From Synaphobranchus kaupii (lineage: Eukaryota; Chordata; Actinopteri; Anguilliformes; Synaphobranchidae), in NCBI GenBank assembly GCA_029718625.1, contig CM056378.1, positions 61,217,027 to 61,281,026 of the forward strand: a DNA stretch of 64,000 nucleotides, read 5' to 3'. The translations under genes and the position numbers were made by a program. Every line of letters starts with the position of its first letter. Position 1 is the stretch's first letter. The notes beneath the pieces are model-generated. The model had not been told where the DNA came from, ran no database searches, and saw only the letters and a program-made list of their open reading frames with translations. Shown one piece after another: positions 54,290 through 64,000 of this stretch.

Positions 54290-55285
54290 AAACAATTCAG
54301 TCACTGCACACGGCAGTAATGCAAAGGCTAGCTAACGTTATGGGAACAGGTATCCCATGGCCATTTGTCAAGCAAAGAAAAAAGTTTCAATGCAGAATAG
54401 GCCTATCATCTGGTTAACATAAAAATATTCTATAAATCACGGTGCCATTGGCTACATATTTTAATCTCACACAAATGCCGACAAAAAAATTAGTCTGTGT
54501 GGAGCCTGCTGTGCTCTTGTGCGGCAGTCATGTCTAGACTCACTGTGGAAACCGAACCTTCAGCGCTCGCCTCGGCCAGCATTTCTTTATTATGTCTTCG
54601 TTCATTTCTTCACTTCAGCTCTGCTCAGTATGTCCTTTTCACACATAACACAATGTCACCATAAAATTAACTACTAGGAAAATTAAGAATTTACGATAAT
54701 ACATTAAGAATTGATGATATCCTACTATAAACTGCATGGTTAGTCACTTAAAAAAATTATAATAGCCCCCGAACATTGCTCTAGTCTACACCACTCTGTA
54801 GACAATGTAGCTTACTGCAAACACTTTTAATTACAATAATAAGAAGAATAATCTTTGGTAGGCTACTTTCTTAGTAGTATCTATTGTTTTCTTTCTGGCT
54901 AAGATTCCTGAGAAATATGCGTTGTCCAATTAAGCTTGTTAGCCAACGTTAGTTTTGCCAGAGAAACGTCAGTCAGCTTATAGTGAGGAAGCAGATACAA
55001 GCTAGGCTACTATGAAGCGAATCAACATGCCTTATACATCCATTGCGCTACAGAAAACTAAACTATTCATTGTATTTCATTAGACATTAAATACAGCTCA
55101 TTTACAAACTCTTTTAATGTAATTGTGGGCTATCGGTAATTGGAGAAATGTTCTCATTCTCGTCAGTACAGGGCGTTATGCTTACGCGAATGTCTGCATG
55201 CATTTATTTTGAATGCATGTATTCTGTATGTCTCTATGTCATTATCTTCATGCATTATTCATCGTTAGTTAGCTATCAAAAATAA
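54290..55285. other. Non-coding stretch, nothing assigned
   Basis: No gene or clear repeat seen. Confidence 0.5.
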
Positions 55286-55288
55286 GTG

Positions 55289-55810
55289 ATATCTGATTAA
55301 AAACGTCTCCAACGTTAAAAAAAGCCAAGTTAGCCTACAGAGCGCTGTCTATAAGTCCTTAATTCCAACTTTCAAAAACTAGGCCAGCCTTTAAAAGTAT
55401 TGATATCAAAATGTGGCAAAGTTACAACTAACAATATTGCCTATCATAGCTCACACTAAAAAAACTAGCTCTATTCCAATGCAATGCTATCCAAACTTTC
55501 CTAAATTATTTAATGCAACTTGGCCCTGCGTTTCTTCATCTTACTATCTCAAGAGAATGTGGTCAATGAAACTGAATGTTCCACATCAAACTGCAAAATA
55601 AGAATAATTTACAGTGGACTTCTGCGTTAATTTTAAAGTTGATGTGCAGTGGAGCTAATGATAAGGATGAGGAGATGAATACTCTGATTCAGATGTGTTG
55701 CAACTTGCACTTAGAAATTAAACAGAAAAATTACTACACTATAGGGCATGTTTGAACAATTGTCTGCATCCACTGCTTTGGGTCTATGAAAAGCATAGAA
55801 TGAATGTAAT

Positions 55811-55853
<43 letters not shown>

Positions 55854-56549
55854 CATAATTAGTATTATTATTATGCATTTATTGATTTATTTATTTGGAA
55901 TATTTGGATTTCTATCAAAACCTGTGTGGTCCTACAGAGCATAGATATCCTTGTGTTCACAAAATTCTGTTTGAAAATATAACTATTGGATACGTTCATA
56001 AAAATGCTATATGTACACTATTTTCTAGGTAAAAATATTACTCATTTTTATCTGCATTTATTTATTCATACCCCCTTTCTCTATTGTACATTATACTCTT
56101 GATATAAATGTTTATGAATTGTAATGAAATCTGTAGCAGCAGTTTACATTTTAAAACCTGTACATTTTCTAAAGTAAACTTGCCAAAAAAGTATAACCAA
56201 ATCCTTTCTGGAATGTAATTATTCATCAACTGTTAAAAACATTCATTGAAATCATATGTTGTTCCATGAGGCACAATCTCTTCACATGCTAAGATGAAGA
56301 AACACAGGGCCAAGTTGCATTAAATAATTTAGGAAAGTTTGGATAGCATTGCTTTGGAATAGAGCTAGTTTATTTAGTGTGAGCTACGATAGGCAATATT
56401 GTTCGTTGTAACTTGGCCACATTTTGATATCAAGACTTTTAAAGATACCTAGTTTTTGCAAGTTGCAATTAAGGACTTATAAACAGCGCTCTGTAGGCTA
56501 TGCATGAGTAACTTGGCTTTTTTTACATCGGAGACGTTTTTGATCAGAT
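55289..56549. mobile_element. Foldback element with ~260-bp arms
   Basis: Left arm 55289-55545 and right arm about 56288-56549 are inverted copies. Outer ends TATCTGATTAAAAACGTCTCC and GGAGACGTTTTTGATCAGATA pair, and the inner edge is AACTTGGCCCTGYGTTTCTT. A TTA microsatellite (55812-55852) lies in the roughly 740-bp centre. No coding sequence and no clear target duplication. Confidence 0.88.
55812..55852. repeat. TTA microsatellite
   Basis: An uninterrupted run of ATTATTATT of about 41 bp. Confidence 0.95.
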
Positions 56550-57160
56550 ACTTCTTTACAACTGCAATAGCCTGATACATGTCTTAGATAAAATGCTAAA
56601 AAAAAAAAAACATATATATGGGCCATTCTACAGAAGTCGTGCAAATTGAGGGTTGGAGAAAAGTGTAATATAATATATGTGTTACACTTTATCTGAGATA
56701 CATAAATATACTAGATGTACAGTGCAATCACATGTCATTTTTTCAGAATAAGGATGAATTCACTGACTGCTCCTAAATATGTCACAACCGAAACATGGTG
56801 TAAACCCTGCTTTTGAAATAAAATTACACACCCAATTGATAAGTTTAATTCACCCCTTTGAAAATGACATTTTTGAAAATAAATCTTGACTGCTGTTGAA
56901 TTTGAATCAATTACCCTGAATTTTTAAATCAAATAAAACATTGGATCAATTAAATTTAGTGAAAACTCCGTCCAAATGTTCTCTATAAAATGGACAGATT
57001 TGATCACATGAATTTGATAGATTCTTATTTATGAGATTATATATACCCTCACCAGCACAATATCTTGGATATTTGATTGATTATTCATATTATTCAAAAT
57101 GTTAACAAAACAGCAGGTGTTTCGGTTGTGACCACATTGTTGTGGTTGTGACATCTCTTA

Positions 57161-58663
57161 CTGAAACCTGAATTCCAAAGGTGGGACAGTACGTAAAATG
57201 CAAATAAAAGCAGAAAGTAGTGATTTGTAAATTATCTTGTCTATATATTTAAATGAAAACGATATTTAAAAGATATTTAATGTTTTACCTTAGCAACTTC
57301 ATTGATTTTTGTAAATATACGCTAATTCCGAATTTAATGCCTGCAACACGTTCCAAAAAAGTTGGGACAGGGGTATAAAAAAGACTGGGAAGGTTGTGGA
57401 ATGTTCAAAAAACACCTGTTTGGAACATTCCACAGGTAAATAGGTGAATAGGTGACAGGTCATGCTATCATGACTGGGTATAAAAGGAGCATCCACGAAG
57501 GCTCTGGCATTTACGAGCAAGGATGGGTTCGCCACTTTGCGAAAAACTGCACGAGCGAAGAACAACGTTTCTCAACACACGATTGCAAGGAATTTAGGGA
57601 TTTCACCATCTACAGTCCATAATATTCGTAAAAGATTCAGAGAATCTGGAGAAAACGGGCAAGGCCGTAAACCAATATTGAATGCCCGTGACCTTCGATC
57701 CTTCAGACAGCACTACATTAAAAACGGCATGCTTCTGAAATGAATATAACCACATGGGCTCGGGAATACTTCAGAAAACCAGTGTCAGTAAACGCAATTT
57801 GTCGCTGCATCTACAAATGCAAGTTAAGACTCTACTACCCAAAGCGTAAGCCATATATCAACAACATCCAGAAACGCCGCCGACTTCTCTGGGCTCATCT
57901 GAGATGGACTGACGCAAAGTGGAAAAGTGTGCTGTGGTCTGATGAGTCCACTTTTCAAATTGTTTTTGGAAATAATGGATGTCGTGTTCTCCCGGCCAAA
58001 GAGGAAAAGGACCATCTCGATTGTTACCAACACAAGGTTCAAAAGGCAGCGTCTGTCATGGTATGGGGGTGTGTTAGTGCCATGGCATGGGTAACTTGTA
58101 CATCTGTGAAAGCACCATTAACGCTGAAGGGTACATATGCATTTTGGAGCAACATTTGCTGTGATCTAGACAATTGCTTTTTCAGGGACATCCCTGCTTA
58201 TTTCAGCAAGACAATGCCAAGCCACATTCTGCATGGCTTCGTCGTCAGAGAGTGCGGGTGCTAGACTTGCCTGCCTGCAGTCCAGACCTGTCTCCCATTG
58301 AAAACGTGTGGTGCATTATGAAGCCCAAAATATGACAATGGAGACCCCGGACTGGTGAGCAGCTGAAGTCTCATTTAGTTCCCAAAAGATTACTGAGTGT
58401 TGTTAAAAGGACAGGTGATGTAACACAAAGGTAAACATGCCCCTGTCCCAAATTTGTTGGGAGGTGTTGCAGGCATAAAATGTAGAATGAGCTGAATAAA
58501 GAATGAAATGTAGAATAAAGTTGATTAGTTAAAAAATGAAATATCTTGTCTTTGTACTGTTTTCAATTGAATACTAAAAGGACTCGCAAATCATTGCTTT
58601 CTGTTTTTATTTGCTACTATCCCAACTATGCCACTATCCCAACTTCTTTGTAATTGAGGTTTG
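57161..58663 (+). mobile_element. Tc1-like element, 1.5 kb, with TA target sites
   Basis: TA at 57159-57160 and 58664-58665. The ends are imperfect inverses (AAACCTGAATTCCAAAG versus CTTTGTAATTGAGGTTT). Second-tier repeats AAATAAAAGCAGAAAG and CTTTCTGTTTTTATTT lie inside each end, giving the two-part repeat structure typical of Tc1 elements. A TATA-like GGTATAAAAGGAGC (57478) precedes the transposase. Confidence 0.88.
57523..58345 (+). pseudogene. Tc1 transposase, frame-broken
   Basis: The frame 57537-57743 holds a helix-turn-helix (TIARNLGISPSTVHNIRKRF) and ends at a stop after LLK. The next frame, 57740-58264, has YPKRKPYINNIQKRRRLLWA and the first catalytic Asp in LWSDESTF, then VMVWGCVSAM. 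After a frameshift near 58200 the remaining block FQQDNAKPHSAW (second Asp) and SPDLSPIENVW (Glu) reads in another frame to about 58335, where a stop follows. All DD34E residues survive in pieces. Confidence 0.92.
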
Positions 58664-59417
58664 TACATGTGCATTGATTGTCTCACTATTGTCTTTAATA
58701 AGAATTTACGGACAAGTGTCACCAACCGAAACAGGCCTGTCAAAACGATACCATTTGTTTCGGTAGTAACTGTTTTGGTTGTGACAATTTTGGCTCATTT
58801 CGGCCACAAAACAAAAGATTTAACAAGCACATGGTTAGCAACCACTTCTCTGTGCAGGTGCACCTTCCTTTTAATCAAATCTACAGATGAAATCAACTTT
58901 CTTTCTCTAATATGAAAACTTGGGTGTTTGGGTGTGACGTCTCTTAAAACCACAGACTAATTTTCATACTTTGAAGGACAATTATATCAAAATGCTAAAA
59001 CCTAGCTACTCACCATGTGGCCTTGATTCATATGAAGGCTGTCTAATTTCCTGGTTAAAAAAAGGGGTGTGTGGCTACAAGCAGGTTCACTGCACAGACT
59101 CAAACAGTGTACATTTCGGTTGTGACGTAAAAATTGGGGACAGCATTTTTTCGATAGGTTTTTTAAATTATAAAATTTATTACAAAATAGATTGCATTAT
59201 TTTAACTTATATTTGATAAATGATCACATGCTTTATTGAATGAGACAAGTCAAATAATTGGCAAAAATATTTTGGGTATTATTTTTTAATGCACCAGTTT
59301 AAGGGTTCATAGTGGGGACGGCCATCTCCCAATAGGAATTTAAGTGTTGATTTTGGATAAATGTAACTATTATTACTGCAATTTATATCTTGGATTATAT
59401 TAAAACATAACATGATC

Positions 59418-59886
59418 TAATAATAATAATAATAATAAACTTTATTTGTATAGCACCTTTCATACATAAAATGCAGCCCAAAGTGCTTCACAACAATAAA
59501 AAACAAAATACAGAACAAAAGCAATAGAAGAAAAATAGACATAAAAGACAATAGAACATTTACGAGACAATATAAAAGGAAATAAGATAAAAACAGATAA
59601 AAGGCTACAGTGCATGAATAGATAGCCCCGGTTTCTGTACACTGGTGTGTCTGTACACTGATGTCTCTCTGTACACTGGTGTCTCCCCAACAAACACTCC
59701 TACCACAAACAGCCTGCTACCTGCCATCTGCTACGCACCGTACAGCCTCTCTCTCTGGGTGATAATATACCTGCCAGCTCCGCTGCAGGACTTTTGTCCC
59801 TCCTTCAAGGTATATTTGCCCATGGGTGGGAGCAGCATACAGCCTCCACAGTTTGAATCACTCCGCAGTGTGACGAACCCGTCGGT
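59418..59886 (-). mobile_element. 5'-truncated LINE-like insertion (3' tail on the left)
   Basis: On the minus strand the insert ends AAAGTTTATTATTATTATT, a microsatellite tail typical of fish LINEs, preceded by GGTGCTATACAAATAAAG and the GAAGCACTTTGGGC motif. A 5-bp CTAAT flanks both sides (about 59413-59417 and 59887-59891), and the empty site is seen at 40310-40320. Its 5' part contains about 67 bp shared with the ERV leader. Confidence 0.7.
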
Positions 59887-59991
59887 CTAATGAATTATAT
59901 AGCATTGAAAGATTTTATTCGTCAATTTCTTACTTTTATCAGAGAGGGACAGCAATTTGCATGACTTTTGTAGAATGGCCCATATACGTAG

Positions 59992-60900
59992 ACCTATATA
60001 TCAACTTCTACTTACGAGCTGGTAGTTTGCAACTCCGAAGGTAATGCAGACGGAACAGCGACTCCAAACAGTTTGGTAAATAAGTCTTCGTCGTCTTATT
60101 TTTTTTAATGGCGAATTGCTTCCGCACCGGAGCATTATCACCACCTAGTTCACCGAGTAAAAGTAAACTAGTTATGTGTATTAGCCCAGTTTGTTGTAAA
60201 ATTTAAGATAACAGGCATATTGTAGATGTTATTTCCTGATTTATGACAGAAAACTTATTTGAACTCCACATCCTTAATTTTCTTGAAGGGTCTGTCTTGT
60301 GAGTATCGTGGCCATTTAAAAAAGACGCGTAAGCTACGATCATTCGGATTTGTATGTCCAACTCTCAAAGATAATACAAATGAGAATCATAGATAGCCAA
60401 TTATTAACTCACTAACTGCCATGGAATTCTGGAACACTGAGCACTCAGACTGCCAAGCCAATATGACTGCCCAACATTCTAAATGATTAAACTCAAATGA
60501 CAAATGTTTAAACCTCATACATGGTCCTTGTTTTAGATTTAGACATTTATTTTGATCAGTAATTAGTTGATTAGTAGACATTAGTAAATGCTTTGCCACT
60601 CCTTGGCCCTCATAGCTACACATAGCAATCAACATCATCACAGAGATGCCAGTAATAAGGTTTTTTTTTCTTAATTTTTTGTGAAGGACAACTATTAACA
60701 ACATCAAGACCAGTAACAATGTAAACAGTTAAATTCATTATTTAGTGTCAAATGTATGCCATTCAATTAAACATGAGATCCATTGATATAATTAACATAT
60801 TAGCTGAGAGACTAAATTGAATATTAGTGAAGTCATAGAGTTCAAATGCATTTAAGTAGACTATCATCTCTGGACATTTTTAGATTGGTAATGATTAACA
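59992..60900. other. Non-coding stretch, nothing assigned
   Basis: The longest frame (60387-60719 minus, 110 codons) has one hydrophobic stretch but no recognisable family and no neighbours to support it. I do not call it a gene. Confidence 0.4.
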
Positions 60901-61139
60901 ATAAATTAAATTATAGAGATATGTAGATTGGTAAGGTTATATAACAATAGTAATAATGAACACTTTTTCCTCTTCCCTGCTCTGGGCACCTGCCCGGAGC
61001 TCTAGCCCAAGTTTCCAGAGTTTCCCGCGTCCTTCCCCCGCCCCCCCTCCTGGCCCGGAGCTCCAGCCCAAGACCAGCTAGGCGCCCCCCACCTGCCACT
61101 GCTGATCTCTACATGATGGAGTCATCTGAATAGAATACC

Positions 61140-61311
61140 TCCCTATGACATAATCAACCCATAGGCCAGTGGAGGATGGGCATCCCCCCAATAGCCGGGT
61201 TCCTCTCGAGATTTCTTCCCATCGGGGAGTTTTTTTCTCGCCACAGTATGAGGGTTTTTCTCTCCTACTAGAGTTTTTACCTCTGCTATCTGGGGGCTTA
61301 GAGCTGGCTCC
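61140..61311 (+). repeat. Widespread teleost repeat fragment
   Basis: CCAGTGGAGGATGGGCATCC, GGTTCCTCTCGAGATTTCTTCC and GGGAGTTTTTTTCTCGCCAC form a block that I know as very common in fish genomes. It is usually treated as part of a retroposon. The class is not assigned here. Confidence 0.6.
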
Positions 61312-61674
61312 ATTCCTTCTGGGAAAGTGGTTTTTAAGCCCAAAACGTCGAGATAAAACTTCGTAAATAACGTTGGAAACGCTGACCTAATTCTCAAACA
61401 TGTATTGCAGCTTGATGTCACACCATAAACAATATGCTGGTAAACGGTTCTGCTTAATTGTATTTCACAAAACTTTGGTTTGAAAAATCATTATACCTTT
61501 AGGCTTCAAGAAAAAATACTTTAAAACTTTCATACGGCTGTACATGATTTTTTTTCCAATTTTAAACCGACTTGTGCTTTTTTGCACTTGATTACGACTC
61601 GTTCGGCTGTGTTCAGTTTGGTGTTGTGAAACCAATCCCGTGGCTTAGTATATGTTAGCCAGAGTGGTTTTGAA
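61312..61674 (+). repeat. Fragment of the piggyBac family found at 16969-17340
   Basis: CCATTCCTTCTGGGAAAGTG to TTAGCCAGAGTGGTTTTGAA matches 16969-17352 nearly base for base, except for a shorter section near 61630 (about 20 bp missing). Neither piggyBac terminus is present. Confidence 0.92.
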
Positions 61675-61992
61675 CTTGTTTTTTTACAATGCTGAATGCT
61701 GCCGTTTAAATTGTTTTAACTTTAAACCTGTTGGTCGCTTTAAGTACTGCATTACCTGTTTTTTTTTTTGTAGTGTTTGAATAAAGGGTGGCTGGGGAAG
61801 TATTTGTTTGTTCTCCATTTGAGTGAGTTGTTTTTAGGTGGCTAATTGGCCATCATGAGCAAAGTCCTTCATATATTTTATCATTATTATTATTTGTTCA
61901 AGAGTAAAACGAAGTATCGGAGTGATATTGGTATCGGCAGATAGCCAAAGCTGTGGTATCGGAAGTGAAAAAGTGGTATCGGGACATCTCTA

Positions 61993-63418
61993 ATATCAAT
62001 CATTATTTTTTCTTCACATACAATCTTTTATTAATTTTGTGCCAATATTTGAGGTCTCTACCACTAATGGACATGAAGATATTAAGAATAAAACAAGGCG
62101 TGGTAGCATTTTTCGGTCAATTTCATAGGACAAAAATGGTATGTGGGGTAGCTAGTAGGAACATGAAAATGTATGTGGAAATAGCTTAATGTATGGTCAT
62201 TTAGTGTACAAAGTGCCAATGTCCTTCCATGTTCCCTTCATAGATAAATACACATAGTTAAAGGCATTGTTTTACCTCTAGGAAAGAAACATCCATAATG
62301 AAGAAGCAGAGTCTTCCCTTATTATCTCTACTATATGTGTGTCCTAGCCTCTGAAATATTGATTTGAGTAAGGAAATACATGTTTCTGTAGGCTCATTTT
62401 ACTATAGGTCATTAATGCAAGCTATATTCTTTACTATCAAGGCTTCATTAGAGAAAAAGGCATTAACTCTGATAGATGCTATATTCAATGGAGTGGTTAA
62501 ATTGTATATCCCATATTTAAAAAAGAATAAGATACTCAATAAAAAATTCAAATAACTTGTGCAATGTAGCAAATTATGTACTAGAAATGACATGTGATAA
62601 CTATTATCCTTTAACCATATAACTTGAACAACAGGACTGAATTATGTACATGCTTGGTGTGTTTTTTTGATAAGTGGAATCCCTAGGTTCCATTATTCAC
62701 TGATTGGTGAATATAAGGGAATATACTGATGATTTCACTGTGTGGACATGTTTCAACAGTACTGCGTATCAGTACAATTTCCATATATAGCTTTCTAACA
62801 TGCACACTGTAAAATGACATGTACATGTATAAACACATCCAAACTTTTATGTGGAAACACATTTAGATAGTCCCACTGGAGCTTGAGAGGGCCATTTAAG
62901 ATACCACTTATTCCTCCTTATACCAGAGGTTTTATCAAAATATTTAACTTATTTTCAATATCCAGGACCTTACCGGAGACACAATTCCCATCTCAAATGC
63001 CCTCTGTTCCAATGAACATACTGAAAACATGCTTATCCTTTATTTCTTGCAATTCCTATGACACAGGAATTCAATTATCATGGAGATAATGAGGCAAAAA
63101 AATGTAATCCTGAAATGGACCTTTTTCTGCCATAGGTAAAATATCTCTGAAATCTGTGTCTATTTTTGTATGAAAGAAAAACGGAAGGACATTGGCACTT
63201 TGTACACTAAATGACCATACATAAAGCTATTTCCATGTACATTTTTATGTTCCTACTAGCTACCCCACATATCATTTTGGTCCTATGAAAATGACCAAAA
63301 TATGCTACCACGCCTGGTTTTATTCATAATATTTTCATGTCCATTGGTGGTAGAGACCTAAAATATTGGCACAAAATTAATAAAAGATTGTATTTGCAGA
63401 AAAAATAATGATTGATAT
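61993..63418. mobile_element. Foldback element with ~235-bp arms
   Basis: The left arm starts ATATCAATCATTATTTTTTC and runs to TGCCAATGTCCTTCC (62229). The right arm runs from GGAAGGACATTGGCA (63181) to ATTGATAT (63418). The arms are about 90 percent identical by eye. The roughly 950-bp centre is non-coding. The outside flanks contain GGTATCGG-type repeats (61935-61985, 63421). No clear target duplication. Confidence 0.88.
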
Positions 63419-63615
63419 CATATCGGTGCAAAAAGGTGGGTTTGTAGTACCCTGAATATCACTCTCGTTTAGGAATTTTGCACTTTTTTTTTTCTAAATC
63501 TAGGGCCTTATAAAAATAAAATGCAATTTAAACATTTGTCTTACCTATGTTATTCTACAAATTGCATAGGCTGTCATTGTATATGCTATCTTGTTCTTTG
63601 AATTTGTCTACATGT

Positions 63616-64000
63616 TGTCATGGTTTCAGTCCTTTCTTATTTCTGTGGTCGTTCCTCCTCGGAGCGGCATGAGGGTGCTCTTGTCGCGTTGTTTCGTCCT
63701 CCGTTCTGGGCCTTCATTTTTTCTTTCCCTAATTTCACGCACCTGTCCCCTATTACCGGCCCGCTTTTATAAGCTCGGTGTTTCCTGTTTCCTGTCCGGT
63801 GCTTAGTTGTTGTCTTGCGACTTCACGTAGCTGGTAAGGTATAGGACTTGGGACTCTGCTTTCCTTGTTGTTTCAAATAAGCAAAGCAGGAAATCCCGTT
63901 TAGTGTATTAGTTAGGTTTAAATCTAGGATCTCCTTTCCTTTCTTTTGCCTTTCGCTAGTTCTGCCTTTTTGTTTCCCTCCTCTGGAGGTGTTCCTCAGT
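63616..64000 (+). mobile_element. Possible 5' LTR running off the window end
   Basis: From TGTCATGGTTTCAG the sequence becomes GC-richer, with TTTTATAAG (63765-63773) as a good TATA box and a downstream GTTTCCTGTTTCCTGTCC. TG start, TATA and composition fit a retrotransposon LTR, but the second LTR and the internal region lie outside the window. Confidence 0.4.

Larger units (their letters stand above)
56621..59983. mobile_element. TIR-bounded DNA element, superfamily unassigned, with two inserts
   Basis: GGGCCATTCTACAGAAGTCG (56621) is the complement of CATGACTTTTGTAGAATGGCCC (ending 59983), and the pairing continues into GTGCAAATT. A Tc1 element (57161-58663) and a LINE tail (about 59418-59886) are inserted. 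Their removal leaves about 1.4 kb without recognisable coding sequence. The motif TTTCGGTTGTGAC recurs in both orientations (56777, 57119, 59102, 58770). The right end also exists at 40140-40405. Confidence 0.78.

Noticed and set aside
55812..55852. Possible CRISPR-like or satellite array
   Set aside because: It is a plain TTA microsatellite. No spacer-repeat structure exists anywhere in the window.
60387..60719. 110-codon minus-strand frame with a hydrophobic N-terminus
   Set aside because: No family match, no splice or promoter context, low-complexity AT-rich codon use.
1..64000. Host protein-coding gene
   Set aside because: Every coherent protein signal I could identify is transposon or retrovirus derived. 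I saw no exon series with matching splice sites for a cellular gene, though short exons could escape reading by eye.

Overview
The window looks like intergenic DNA from a ray-finned (teleost) fish. It is AT-rich and intron-like, and it is crowded with Tc1/mariner, hAT, piggyBac, DIRS and Gypsy elements, one endogenous retrovirus (ERV) and LINE-tail repeats. I cannot name the species. I found no host protein-coding gene, no bacterial feature and no CRISPR array. Every long open frame I could identify belongs to a mobile element.

Layout. 1-1830: unique-looking DNA with a short duplication and a minisatellite. 1831-4452: complete but internally deleted Gypsy retrotransposon on the minus strand, with 164-bp LTRs and target duplication ATACG. 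4453-5760: a dispersed repeat, also present inverted at 27876-29403. 6078-6749: a TTAA-flanked MITE. 7324-7913: hAT transposase debris.

9182-25529 is a five-level nest. A TA-flanked mariner-type element contains a minus-strand ERV (9213-23566). The ERV contains a piggyBac element (16835-22164). The piggyBac contains a hAT element (17593-19910). The hAT contains a smaller inverted-repeat element (about 18931-19706). The outer four levels each have a matching target-site duplication (TA, AACA, TTAA, GATTCTGC). The ERV has gag, pro, pol and a shortened env, a tRNA-Ser primer site, and gag and pol in one frame separated by a single UGA. Its LTRs show only a 2-bp length difference by eye, yet gag and pol carry frame breaks and env lacks its membrane-fusion half.

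26379-36379 is a Tc1 cluster: a broken Tc1 with another repeat in its right end, a Sleeping Beauty-type terminal stub, a second and a third broken Tc1, and a short non-autonomous one. 37096-39290: a decayed DIRS-type (tyrosine recombinase) retrotransposon. 39300-47100: non-coding, with one foldback element (44218-44993) and GGAGG-rich inverted repeats. 47292-51829: a BED-finger hAT transposon, a rearranged second copy, and a Tc1 MITE. 51838-52655: the C-terminal end of a piggyBac transposase. 53834-54285: two tRNA-like modules. 55289-56549 and 61993-63418: long foldback elements. 56621-59983: a TIR-bounded element interrupted by a Tc1 and by a LINE tail. 63616-64000: the probable start of an LTR.

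All coordinates were derived by reading. Repeat boundaries that lack a stated target duplication are approximate.
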